DNA of 64,000 nt from Yponomeuta sedellus (taxonomy: Eukaryota; Arthropoda; Insecta; Lepidoptera; Yponomeutidae): contig OW203744.1 in assembly GCA_934045075.1 (NCBI GenBank), positions 310,001-374,000 on the forward strand, written 5' to 3'. A program made the translations under genes and the position numbers. The notes beneath the pieces were generated by a model that saw only the letters and a list, made by a program, of their open reading frames with translations, did no database searches and was not told where the DNA came from. Shown piece after piece: positions 53,101 to 63,187 of the stretch (the stretch's first letter is position 1; each line of letters begins with the position of its first letter).

Positions 53101-53345
53101 GACATAAAGGTTGATGTGACGATGGATATGGGTGAAAGGGCCAGTAAGGGACGTCCCAGTCGGACATACTTCGACCAAAGAGGGGATGTATTAGCAAAGG
53201 GGGAAATAAAAAGTACTCGGAACAGGCGTGCCATTCAATGACTTATGAACGTCGATGAAGCAAAGGTGATCTGTCAGGATCGTGGCAAGTGGCAGTCACT
53301 GGTCTCTGCCTACCCCTCTAGGATACAGGCGTGAGGTTATGTTAT
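53101..53345 (+). repeat. LINE D 3' end
   Basis: GGCCAGTAAGGGACGTCCCA, GATCTGTCAGGATCGTGGCA, CTACCCCTCTAGGATACAGG, with only GTTATGTTATGT as tail. Confidence 0.78.
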
Positions 53346-53651
53346 GTGGTGTGCTGCTTGCACACGCGGATCTACCCATATCTTCTCCGTCGAAATAATT
53401 GTTGGTGTTTATTTAATTACCGTTCCGAAGACGTTAATTCAATGGCTTGTTTAATCGATAACTCAATAGCGCCCCGCTCGGCGCATCTTCAGAAACACTC
53501 GGAATTCAATAGGCTTTGGGCGAATCGGATCGGGCTTCTCAAGTATAATGGTACCACTAGGATGATTGATTTGAACAACAATTATTGTTATAATTGTTCA
53601 ACAACGTAATTCAGGTGAAACTACACAATTATAAATTTGCGAGGCTTATAT

Positions 53652-54004
53652 GCACGCTCGTGGCCTAGGCGAACCGAGTGATTGGAACCAATCACATGAG
53701 TTAAGCAACAACAGGCGCAGCCAGGTGCAAGATGGGTGACCGTCCCGTGACTACCGCTAATGGCATATTTCGAGCGCTTCCGTGCTTCGCAAGGCACGTT
53801 AAGCCGTTGGTGCCGGCTGTCATGCAATGGCAGTCGTTAAGCAATGTCAGAGGCGGCTTGATAACTTCTGACAGTAATGCCCGCCACTGTCTTACAATCC
53901 TCCACCAACCCGGACTTGGCCCCCGTGGTGGAGTATGATCTAATCTTCCTGCGATTCAGGAAGAGACCCGTGACCCAGCAGTGGGGACATACAAGGGTTG
54001 ATAA
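53652..54004 (+). repeat. Family B SINE, full length, 12-bp TSD
   Basis: CGAGGCTTATAT flanks it at 53640-53651 and 54005-54016. It runs GCACGCTCGTGGCCTAGGCG to CATACAAGGGTTGATAA, with a ~10-base deletion after GTCAGAGG. Confidence 0.88.
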
Positions 54005-54016
54005 CGAGGCTTATAT

Positions 54017-54325
54017 AATGATAAGAACTTCCACACAACCCAATCACTTGACCGGTCCTAAACTGGGATACCCTGTGCTATGGTAACCAGGCAAGGACGT
54101 CACAGACATAAAAATGCACCCAGACTGAGGCCACTTGCACAAATGTACTGCGGCCCCCAGTGGGAATCGAACAAACGACCTGTGTCTTGGTAGCAAACGC
54201 CTTCACGCCTAGACCAACGAGGCAGTCCCAGACTGAGGCCACTTGCACAAATGTACTGCGGCCCCCAGTGGGAATCGAACAAACGACCTGTGTCTTGGTA
54301 GCAAACGCCTTCACGCTTATACTTA
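54017..54325 (-). repeat. Family T SINE with 108-bp tandem duplication
   Basis: Tail CCACACAACCCAATCACTTG, body TACCCTGTGCTATGGTAACC. The tRNA-like head segment 54121-54228 (CAGACTGAGGCCACTTGCAC to AACGAGGCAGTCC) is repeated at once from 54229 with almost no change, so two B boxes lie 108 bp apart. Confidence 0.85.
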
Positions 54326-54808
54326 GAATTCAGACAAACATGCAGCCAGTGCGTTTGCGTCTATAAACGTATACTAATCCACTCCGATGATTCACGCTAT
54401 AAAGAGATACTGCAGGTTGATTTGTTAGGTAATAACTATAATTTGAGTAAATAATCAACAAGGAATTAAATAACAACTTTTCAAGCTGCTAGCTTGTATC
54501 GTGACAGCTTCTTGAATGGCCGCCAACCTACGTCGGTGTTGCCACCGCTTTATTAAAACATTGCTTTTTACAATTCAACTATGGAATTTCTTATTTACGT
54601 ACATTAAATCAACGTTATAATTAATTAATAATAGTAAATAAAAACATTGATATTATTCGACAAAATAGAAAAATATGATTAGCTTGATTACAATGCTAAC
54701 ACGTCAGATACGGACGGTACGGAGTGACTAAACATTTTGTTTCGTTATCTTTGCTTTTTGCTGTAGTTTAGATGTAATTTTAAAATGTTATCCACTTAAT
54801 CTCTTGAC
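54326..54808. other. Unassigned AT-rich stretch
   Basis: Nothing recognisable. Confidence 0.3.
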
Positions 54809-54820
54809 GACGAATTATTT

Positions 54821-55034
54821 ATACTATTTTTTTATTTTTAATGCACTAACCCGTGCTAAGGACCATTTTAAAACTGTACGTAATACAGAGAATAGTGTAA
54901 AGAGGTTCGAAATTTCACTGATGCCGTGAGTCGCCCATTAGCTCAGTTGGATAGAGCGCTGGCACGGATAGCCAGAGGTCGCGGGTTCGAATCCCGGCAT
55001 GGGTGGAATTTTCAGCCTCTAAATAGGTTTTTAA
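54821..55034 (-). repeat. Family A with 5' inversion, 12-bp TSD
   Basis: GACGAATTATTT flanks it at 54809-54820 and 55035-55046. On the - strand the 3' tail (CTTAGCACGGGTTAGTGCAT...) is in normal orientation while leader, tRNA-like part and body are inverted. The two parts do not overlap and together make one unit, the classic twin-priming outcome. Confidence 0.88.
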
Positions 55035-55074
55035 GACGAATTATTTTTTTAATGTTTGTATGAATTTCATAGTT

Positions 55075-55124
55075 AATTTAATTTCAATGTCAAAAGAATT
55101 TTGACATTGAAATTAAATTAACTG
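55075..55124. repeat. Perfect palindrome
   Basis: TTAATTTAATTTCAATGTCA then AAAGAATTTT and the complement: ~23-bp arms. Confidence 0.8.
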
Positions 55125-55634
55125 GCTCTTATCATACAGGCTTTAGCTTAGTATAAGGGCCAGCAAACACCATTGTACATTTCTTTCTATTACTGATCAA
55201 GGCTTGTTTACTTATATTAATGATGTACCTACTGTTAACAACTAAGAAAATTATGAGCATGCAATTATAATTTAATAGATTAATAGTTTAAGTGATGTAC
55301 AAACCCACATTATGCTTTGAACAATAAACAAATTTTTAATTTAATTTAAAAAAAAAAATTACTTTAAGAATAACAATACGAGTAAGAGTAAGAACGAGAA
55401 CAAGAATAAGAATATTTAAAAACAAAATGATTGCTTAATGGACGTCAAAGCTGTTAGTTTCACAATTAATAAAAAGATTATGTGGAGGTGAAACTAACCA
55501 ACAAACTCCACATGTAATCTTTTCAAAGCATATTTTAACCTAATTAACAGAGTTTTCTACCTAATGTTACATACACTATACTTAATCGTCCCCGTTAACA
55601 TTATTTTAACACCAGACATTTTGGTTCTCCAAAT
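55125..55634. other. Unassigned
   Basis: AT-rich. AGAGTAAGAACGAGAACAAG purine run near 55385. Nothing else. Confidence 0.3.
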
Positions 55635-55647
55635 AAAATTTATTTCT

Positions 55648-56213
55648 TTTAAAAACCTATTTAGAGGCTAAAAATTTCACCCATGCCGGGATTCGAACCC
55701 GCAACCTCTGGCTATCCGTACCAGCGCTCTACCAATTGAGCCAATGGGCGACTCACGGCATCAGTGAAATTTCGAACCTCTATTTCGTACGGATAGCCAG
55801 AGGTTGCGGGTTCGAATCCCGGCATGGGTGAAATTTTTAGCCTCTAAATAGGTTTTTAAATTTGTTCCTTAGCACGGGTTAGTGCATTAAAAATAAAAAT
55901 TGTGTAATCATGTGGGTACAGTGATATCGTTCCGATGTTAAACCTAACTGCAAAGTAGGTAGTCGGGGCTGTAAGTAATGCAATTTGCTTAAGTCAGATG
56001 TCGCTGCCTGTACGTAATACAGAGAATATTGTAAAGAGGTTCGAAATTTCACTGATGCCGTGAGTCGCCCATTGGCTCAATTGGTAGAGCGCTGGTACGG
56101 ATAGCCAGAGGTTGCGGGTTCGAATCCCGGCATGGGTGAAATTTTTAGCCTCTAAATAGGTTTTTAAATTTGTTCCTTAGCACGGGTTAGTGCATTAAAA
56201 ATAAAAATAGTGT
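55648..56213 (+). repeat. Family A trimer in one insertion, 13-bp TSD
   Basis: AAAATTTATTTCT at 55635-55647 and 56214-56226 encloses 566 bp. In order: an inverted unit (55648-55785), a sense 3' half (55790-55906) and, directly joined, a full sense unit (55907-56213). The full unit has a ~159-base leader, the tRNA-like part at 56066-56138 and a ~75-base tail. The tRNA-like part folds as a cloverleaf: 7-bp acceptor stem (one G-U), GCTC/GAGC D stem, CTGGY/GCCAG anticodon stem with loop ACGGATA (C at position 33), and a T arm with GGGTTCGAATCCC. Confidence 0.9.
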
Positions 56214-56226
56214 AAAATTTATTTCT

Positions 56227-56452
56227 GTAAATCACACTAATATTACAAAGGCGAAAGTTTGTGAGTGTGTATGTTTGTGAGTGTGTATGTTTGTTACTTC
56301 TTCACGTCTAAACGGCTGGAGCTATTTTAATTAAATTTGGTAAGGTCTTAGCCGACACCCTGGATTAGCACATAGGCTACGTTTTACTGCGGGAAAACAT
56401 CTTATTCCCATGGGAAAATAGATAAACCGCGGGGCACAGCTAGTTACTGTAT
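56227..56452 (+). repeat. Dispersed insect-type repeat
   Basis: ACTAATATTACAAAGGCGAA, GTTTGTGAGTGTGTATGTTT (tandem twice), TAAACGGCTGGAGCTATTTT, GATTAGCACATAGGCTACGT and GCACAGCTAGT follow a repeat very common in lepidopteran genomes. No coding capacity. Confidence 0.6.
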
Positions 56453-56589
56453 AAACCAGCGCTGTCCGGGGCTGACCCGGGTCAGCACCAGCTAAGTTTT
56501 GCCCTATTTTATAACACCTTAACCTAGGTAAATTTAACTTTAACTTCAATTACTAATAATCAATATTGGTAAATAGTAAACTAATCGTT

Positions 56590-56750
56590 AATGCTTTCTA
56601 AAAGACGCCTGTCACCTCAGTCATCCAAGACCACGGCACCTGAAAAAGTGCCGAAACGTCGGAAAATTGTAAAAATGTAATAAACGAGCATAAATCCGTA
56701 TAAAAACAGTTTTAATTATGTCTAGTGCTCGTGTTAACCTTAGAAAATAC
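56590..56750 (+). repeat. Penelope-like terminal fragment (family E)
   Basis: GGCACCTGAAAAAGTGCCGA (5-bp hairpin), GAAACGTCGGAAAATTGTAA, AATAAACGAGCATAAATCCG, then TAGTGCTCGTGTTAACCTTA, which also occurs inverted at 60761-60785. Confidence 0.6.
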
Positions 56751-56771
56751 TATACCTTAACCTAGGCTTAA

Positions 56772-56893
56772 GTCTTATTTTGTTTTAAGTTGTTTTTTTA
56801 TGAGGCAATGAATATTTTTTTATCGTATCTTATAAGATACGATAAAAAAATATTCATTGCCTCTTAAAAAAACAACTTAAAACAAAATAATAA
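56772..56893. repeat. Near-perfect 122-bp palindrome
   Basis: Arms of ~60 bp (TTATTTTGTTTTAAGTTG, GAGGCAATGAATATTTTTTT, ATCGTATCTTATAAGATACG at the centre) meet with no loop. It is AT-rich, with no TIR-element hallmarks that I know. Confidence 0.88.
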
Positions 56894-57009
56894 GAAGAGG
56901 ATTTGTAAAAATGATTAACTGTATGTGCGTTCCGGTGAAGGCGAATTAACTCGTGTTGAAAACAGGATACATGATCAAACTTAACAGGATACGCAAGTTT
57001 TCTTCTTTT

Positions 57010-57290
57010 TATCTTCTACTTCTGCTAGAGACTATATTAGTCCACTGCTGGACATAGCTCGCCCCTAATGAGCGCCATAGCGCAAGGTTGTGCCATCATT
57101 GGGGGGTAGTGACCATAATCCCCACGCTGGGCATGCGGGTTGGGAATCGCAGTTAAGTGGAATTGTACTGCAGGGGGCGCTGCTGCCCACCCCCCGTTTT
57201 GTGTCCCTTAGTCACCTTTTACGACACCCGCGGGAAGAATTTAGGTTTGGGCTATTCTCTAGGCCGACACCACACAGCCATACATATATA
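57010..57290 (-). repeat. Family C retroposon, - strand
   Basis: TTAGTCCACTGCTGGACATA, CCCACGCTGGGCATGCGGGT, CAGGGGGCGCTGCTGCCCAC, TTTTACGACACCCGCGGGAA. Nearly as complete as 29225-29495. Confidence 0.78.
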
Positions 57291-57309
57291 AATACGTACC
57301 CACAAACAA

Positions 57310-57550
57310 ACCCATCGAACCGAGTGTTTGGGATCAATCACTTGAGTTAAGCAACAATAGGTGTTGTCATGTGCAGGATGGGTAACCGTCGGGACGACTA
57401 CTACTAGTGGCATTTTGCGGAGCGCGTCCGTCCTCGCAAGGCAAGTTAAGCCGTTGGTGCCGGCTGTAATGACAGTCGTTAGGCCATGTCAAAGGCCTTA
57501 TAGGCGGCTTGATAACTGATGACGGTAAGGCCCGCCACTGTCGTACAGTC
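57310..57550 (+). repeat. Family B SINE without ends
   Basis: CCCATCGAACCGAGTGTTTG to GGCCCGCCACTGTCG; both the A-box head and the 3' end are missing. Confidence 0.65.
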
Positions 57551-57635
57551 GTTGGTACATGCCAGAATTCGAACACACGACCACCCGAATAAGAAGCCCG
57601 CTTTCTACTGCTTCTCTACCACCGCTCATGCGTTG
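57551..57635 (-). repeat. tRNA-like SINE head (family W type)
   Basis: TTGGTACATGCCAGAATTCG, AACACACGACCACCCG and CTTCTCTACCACCGCT correspond to B box and A box of a W-type head on the - strand. Confidence 0.5.
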
Positions 57636-57709
57636 TACTTATGGAAGTGTTATTGATAAATAAAAAAAAAACATTTGTTGTCTGCTTACGTGTTCAAAAG
57701 ATGTGAAAG

Positions 57710-57778
57710 ATATCTTTCAGAATCGTATTGTAACTGGCAGATCCTGATCTCTGCTTACCCCTCCGGGATACAGGCGTG

Positions 57779-57826
<48 letters not shown>

Positions 57827-57895
57827 TTTGAGTGTGTGTGAGTGAGTGTGGTTAGTGTATGTCTGTGTGTGAGAGAGTGTGTGTGAGTGTCAAAT
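57710..57895 (+). repeat. LINE D end with (GT)n array
   Basis: 57718-57780 has TAACTGGCAGATCCTGATCT and CTTACCCCTCCGGGATACAG, the LINE D 3' end. Where ATGT repeats are expected an impure (GT)n tract runs 57783-57895, plausibly evolved from them. Confidence 0.65.
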
Positions 57896-57945
57896 ATAAT
57901 ATTCTAATTGTAAAAATGTGCGAATATTAAAAGCCCTAGCCCACC

Positions 57946-58045
57946 CCAGTTCCACCAATCCGGACTTGGCGCCCGTGGTGGAGTATGGCCTAACCTTCCT
58001 GCGATGCATGAAGAGACCCAATGGAGACATGCAAGGGTTGATATC
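57946..58045 (+). repeat. Family B 3' fragment
   Basis: CCAATCCGGACTTGGCGCCC to CATGCAAGGGTTGATATCG, with the CCCCAGCAGTG part deleted. Confidence 0.65.
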
Positions 58046-58833
58046 GAAATATTCTGTTTTTATAGTGAATAAAAAAATTAAGTTCGAAGGCTGAACCTTT
58101 GTCGTTTCCGCTACTTCGGTTCTTCTGTTTTTTCGTATCGAAGAAAGTAATTTTCCCCACCTACCCTCAATTACTAATTCAGTGCCCCGCTGCGATCCAT
58201 CATCGTTGTGTGTAGAGTCGCGTGCGCGATCTGGTGGCCCTTGTGCTTAGCCGTTTACGTGACAGTTAAGTAACCAGAATTGACAGTGATGGCCTATGTA
58301 TTTACAGTCGGTAACGTCACTTCGAGCAAGTCGGTTCGTTGCTTCTTAGCTATTTGTTCATCCTCGTTCTGTGATTGATAACTGAATTTTCGTTTGGTCG
58401 AGTTTTCTTTTTCGAGGTTAGTTGTTGGACCGTCGTAGAGCGCACTGTAGCTTCAAAATTACATACAAGTAGTTAGTTTGGTTTCAACTTTCTAAGATAG
58501 GAGTGGAATCGGAATATTTTTATGACATTTACCTATTAAGATTTAAAAGTGGTTGTAGTGTTAAACTTAGGATTAGGATTTGAGATAAAAAAAGGATTTG
58601 AGATAATTATTTGTATCAAATATGATACATTTCACATTACAATAGTTTTTCCAACGTGCTTTATTTTATTTATGTAAACAATATGTAGTTTACGTAAAGT
58701 AAAACAGGCCTTAAAAACATGAGTGTAAAATCTATTAAAAGCCCAAACAAATATTTATAAAACTATTTACAGCGTGACATGTGACAAAACCCTTGAATAT
58801 AGATAAAAAAAACTAATAACAACCTTCCAAGGG
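58046..58833. other. Unassigned
   Basis: 58190-58440 is mixed GC with no open frame of note. No gene called. Confidence 0.3.
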
Positions 58834-58981
58834 TGCGTTCCGAGATGCGATGAAATCGATTACAGTGCCAATCCATATAAGTGCAGTAAGCGCAAGAACC
58901 CTATTTCGTGCGAGATACTTTGGGACTACTAAATTTGGTCGGATTCGCGCTGCAATCGATTTCATCGCATCTCGGAACGCA
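58834..58981. mobile_element. 148-bp TIR element (MITE-like)
   Basis: TGCGTTCCGAGATGCGATGA (continuing AATCGATT) at 58834 and its exact complement ending 58981 form 28-bp TIRs, with GGG on both sides as possible duplication. The interior is non-coding. Confidence 0.7.
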
Positions 58982-59264
58982 GGGTTAATGTACCAAATGT
59001 CATATATTCACGAAGTTTCATTCTTATTCAGCTTTTACTTTGAAAACTTGTAGGGAACTAAAAATACTTGTAGGGAATGTGGTCATACAGGTAAAAACCG
59101 TACACCGTTATACAGGTAAAAAATCAGATCGGCTTAAGAGCCACTTGTTTCGGTGTGGGATTTGGGGAATACAACCGTGAAACATGGATTTTATTCAGCG
59201 AATGAGTGAATGCTTTAGAGACTCTATTTTTGGATAATTTTTGGTCTGCTGGAGACAAGCGAAA

Positions 59265-59470
59265 TTGTTAAATATTAATCGGGTCTAATCGCGATTATTT
59301 CTTAGGTAAAACCATAAAACTACCTATGAGCATCACGACAAATTAAGAAATACCAAATGAACTGGACTTGAGAAGTTACAAGCAAAGTAACACATTAGGG
59401 TAACCGAGCGCTGCTGAAACGTCGGGAATTAAGGTAATTACGTTTTACCTAATAAATAATCGCGAATAGA
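59265..59470. repeat. Penelope-like termini, inverted pair
   Basis: 59288-59312 (TCGCGATTATTTCTTAGGTA) is the inverse of 59440-59465 (TTACCTAATAAATAATCGCG). The right side is preceded by GCTGCTGAAACGTCGGG, the GAAACGTCG signature seen at the Penelope-like element of 4150-5304. A fragment of the same end is at 62010-62062. Confidence 0.5.
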
Positions 59471-59719
59471 CGCGTTTGATTTATAACTAGTGCAACCTTA
59501 TCGATCGATTGTGAAGATTGACTGTGAACTGTTCGGAAGTGTCAGGTGTTAACAGGCTGTGAAGAATTGCATATAGCGTTACGGTGCGAGTCACGTATTT
59601 TGTTGCGCTCAAATGTCAGAATATGACGGATAATGTACTACAAAGCCGCTACTTTTGACGTTAAAACGTGAGACTCATATCGTCGTTCGAACAACGCTGG
59701 CAGTGTTAGTGTTTGTGAC
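59471..59719. other. Unassigned
   Basis: Nothing recognisable; 59520-59560 may be the first degenerate units of the following minisatellite (AGTGTCAGGTGTTAACAGG). Confidence 0.3.
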
Positions 59720-60175
59720 GGGTCCATCGCGAGGGAGTGTTGCGTCTAAATTGGCCACTCACGAGAGTGTTGTGCGTAGCCTGGCCACTCGCTATGATGT
59801 GCCATGTATAAACTGGATTTTAGATGGACACCGAAGTGTAAGGTGCAAACTGAGATGATCACAAGAAAGTGTTGGGTGTAACGGACTTGTCGCGAAAGTC
59901 TTTTGTCACTAAATTGGCCAAACACACGGGAGTGTTGCGTATAAACTGACCATCACACAGGAGTGTCTGATGTAGACTGACTAATCAAACGACAGTGTTA
60001 GACTGCCCATCATACAGGAGAGTCTGGTGTAGATTGACTAATCAAACGGGAGTGTCGAGTGTAGACTGACCATCCCACGGGAGTCTCTGATGTAGATTGA
60101 CCAATCACACTTGAGTGCCTGGTGTAGATTGACTATTCAAACGGAACGGGAGTGTTGGATATAGACTGGCCACTG
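59720..60175. repeat. Degenerate ~33-bp minisatellite
   Basis: Units of the type GGAGTGTCTGATGTAGACTG plus ACTAATCAAACG recur about a dozen times with heavy drift. The best region is 59940-60150, with spacing of about 31-37 bases. Not a coding repeat (stops in all frames). Confidence 0.7.
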
Positions 60176-60384
60176 GCGGCAGCGATGAAGGAGCCTCGGT
60201 GAGTTAGCATTCGATTGCTATCGATCGGCCTCTGTTCCCATGACCTTAACCGCAGTCATAACAGTACTACAGTACGGCGTTATTGCTTTCCTTCCCCTTT
60301 TAGATGTCGTTGATTATAAGTAAATTGAGCATTATAATGTTTGTGTATAATGAAATGAAAAATGTTAATAACATAATACTGAAT

Positions 60385-60650
60385 GAGCGGCTGTAGCCCA
60401 GTGGGAGAACGATGAACTCGAGAACCAGGTTCGATTCCCAGTACCAATGACTGTTTTCTAAGTAATGTACATTTGTACATAAGTTATAGTGGCAATGCTA
60501 CTCGTTAACTGTGAAGGAAGACATGGTGAGGAAACCTGAGTGTCTAAGGTTTTTAAATACCTCAGCGCTTGAAATTGCCAGCCCGCGGTGGGCACGCGTG
60601 GTAATTAAACCCATACTCTCTCTCTCTGAGAGAAGGCCTGTGGTGGGGCG
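60385..60650 (+). repeat. Family X SINE, best copy
   Basis: Head GAGCGGCTGTAGCCCAGTGG (A box) and CCAGGTTCGATTCCCAGTAC (B box), body GGAAGACATGGTGAGGAAAC, ATACCTCAGCGCTTGAAATT, end CTCTCTCTCTGAGAGAAGGC. Confidence 0.78.
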
Positions 60651-60760
60651 TTGGGACATTGGATGGGAGACTGAATATCATGTTTCCCAATTTTCCTTAA
60701 AGTTACTATTCGGAGTTCAAAGCTCAATAATTCCAAAATCTCAAAATAAAGTATTTTCTA

Positions 60761-60965
60761 AGGTTAACACGAGCACTAGACATAATTAAAACTGTTTTTA
60801 AACGGATTTATGCTCGTTTATTACATTTTTACAATTTTCCGACGTTTCGGCACTTTTTCAGGTGCCATCCGAGACCACGGCATCTGAAATAGTGCCGAAA
60901 CGTCGGAAAATTGTAAAAATGTAATAAATGAGCATAAATCCGTATAAAAACTGATTTAATTATCT
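60761..60965. repeat. Foldback of Penelope-like termini
   Basis: 60772-60864 and 60877-60962 are inverted copies of the same end (ACAATTTTCCGACGTTTCGG / CCGAAACGTCGGAAAATTGT), about 88-bp arms around CCATCCGAGACCACGG. Single-orientation copies are at 2930-3050 and 56590-56750. Confidence 0.7.
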
Positions 60966-61154
60966 CAGAATATGTCACATAAAACCATTGACAATACAAA
61001 TGTTATTTCACGCAACCAAACAGTCGCCGTAAATTACAAATTGGTTTCAAACTTGCATCTAAATTCGTAGACCTTTGTTCTTAATCGCCTTGGCTGCCTC
61101 GTTGATGTCACGTTATCACGCCTGATTACTATGCCAGAGTTCGTGGGTACGACC

Positions 61155-61265
61155 GTCCACCAGCGGGGTGTTCTTCTGTTTGTGGTATCCTTGACTGATT
61201 ACCGTAGCACAGGTACCGTAGCATCCTAGTTTGGTGTCAGGACAAGTGATGGCCGTCGTTCATAT
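61155..61265 (+). repeat. Family T-like SINE fragment
   Basis: ATCCTTGACTGATTACCGTA, GCACAGGTACCGTAGCATCC and TAGTTTGGTGTCAGGACAAG follow the T body, with a short internal duplication (GGTACCGTAGCA). Confidence 0.5.
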
Positions 61266-61335
61266 TGCATATTGCAAAATTCATATCACAAAAAAAATAT
61301 TTAGGTTTTTTCATCAACTTTGTATGAAAAATTAA

Positions 61336-61986
61336 CTGAAATGAAATGAACAGGTTTTATTCAAAGTAGCACAGAAACTGCGGCTTAATGAACGTTACAA
61401 TTCAAACTAGGTGTCCGTTTCAAAATCTAGATCATTTAGGAGAAAAAATGGACAATCAAACTCCAAACGTAGTCTTTTCAAAGACCTTAATTAACATAGA
61501 ACTCATACATTGTACTGGCTTTAATTCCAGACCTCATTGTCATCCAAATAATCCTTTATGCTATAGTAGCCCTTTTGGCACAAAATGTGCTTAACATATT
61601 TTTTGAACCGGGATTCAGGCAAGCTATATCAAGCTTAGCAAGCTTAATATTAGTTATGATGACTGAAGCGCGGTTCGAAGAATGTGTAAAGTACACTTTG
61701 TGCCAAAAGAGCTACTATAATATTAAGGATTATTTAGATGACAATGATGTCTGGAATCGAAGCATGTAAAATGCATGACTATTGTAAAAATTGTGTAAAC
61801 TCTGTTAGTTAGGGAATTTGAAAAGCCTAAGTTTGGAGTTTTTTTTGTCCATTTTTCTCCAAAATGATCTAGAATGATCCAAAATGATCTAGATTTGGAA
61901 ACTAGGTGTCCATACACCTAGTTTGACTTGTAACGTTCATTAAGCCGCAGTGTCTGCGCTACTTTGAACATTTTCATTTCATTTCA
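61336..61986. repeat. Family G foldback, 650 bp
   Basis: Two G copies lie in opposite directions (61336-61600, - sense; 61690-61986, + sense). They share AAACTAGGTGTCC, GAGAAAAAATGGAC/GTCCATTTTTCTCC and further inwards TAGTAGCCCTTTTGGCACAA/TTGTGCCAAAAGAGCTACTA. The outer ends are the ATTTC-repeat tails. The centre (61605-61685) is single copy. Arms ~280 bp with small indels. Confidence 0.8.
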
Positions 61987-62009
61987 GTTCATTTCATTTC
62001 AATTATATA

Positions 62010-62062
62010 TTAAACGGGTTTCATCGCGATTATTTATTAGGTAAAACGCAATTACACATATT
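62010..62062. repeat. Penelope-like terminus fragment
   Basis: AAACGGGTTTCATCGCGATT and ATTTATTAGGTAAAACGCAA match the 59265-59470 pair. Confidence 0.45.
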
Positions 62063-63172
62063 CAGGAACAAGTTTTTCTTCAATTTACATGAGAAAACGA
62101 AAATCATGTTTTGCTTTTTTTTGACATAATTATGACATTTTGCTTTGTGGACGACGTTGTGTTGTGTTGAAGTTACTACTTATTGTTTTTGTCTTATTTC
62201 TTTGATAAAATACATAAACCATGTGATGAGCTTGTGAAATTGTTTTTAAGTTTCAATGTACTTTTGAGACTAATTACAGAGGTATACTTAGAAAGGCTGC
62301 CTGCATTGTAACGGTCGTCAACATTGTAGCCGGTTTATAACAGGAATTCCTGACGTAAACCAGCTTTAACTCCATATTGTGTGAATGAGATTCTGCAACT
62401 AAGGTTAGACCGCCAATTGTACTTTGTATCTTTACATGTTTTATAGTGCTCTGGTGTACAATAAAGAATATTCTTATCTTATCTTATCTTAGGTGGGAAT
62501 ATACTTTAGAGTAGACCAGGAACATACAGACATAAAATATTTACAAAGATACAGAACGATGATATTAGATCACATTAGAGCTCTTTATTGCACATTTGGA
62601 AAACATGAAAAACTTCAATTTCTAAGTTACGTAGTATATACAACTGGTTTAAATGTAACGATACTTCTTTATAGTAGCTGGCTGGCGGAGCCGTCTAGCA
62701 GAGTTTGAATTATTTAAAGAATATAGTAACGTTTTGTTTAGGTAGGTGTCAGTCGTTTTGAGACTCGTAGCTAAGCTAGGTTTTGGTGATAAAAAAGACA
62801 ATAAAATAGAAAGTATCGCTAAATCTAGTGTTTCAATAAGTACAGCGTTACAGTACAGTACACGAATGTATTTATGCAGTATCCACATTGCTGACTTAAA
62901 ATGATGTTGAGTGGAGAACAGAAATTTCCACATGTTAGGGGGTTTTACGTAAATAATTCCTATTTCTACCGAAATCGCTTATAGACGATTCCTAAAAAAT
63001 AGGTGACAATAAACGCCTAAGCATTTTTACTTTGGTGTAGATAACTACTCGATACTAGTTTGATTTTAAAAAGAGCGCACTGGCGGCCATTGTCACCGCT
63101 GAAAGTTGACCCTGTTACACAAAATATTGTTAATTTTGATTAGTGCTAATATTAAGAAGATATTTGACAATG
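62063..63172. other. Unassigned
   Basis: 62450-62490 (GTACAATAAAGAATATTC followed by TTATC repeats) looks like a retroposon 3' end. The rest is AT-rich with no gene. Confidence 0.35.
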
Positions 63173-63187
63173 AAATATCACCTCACT

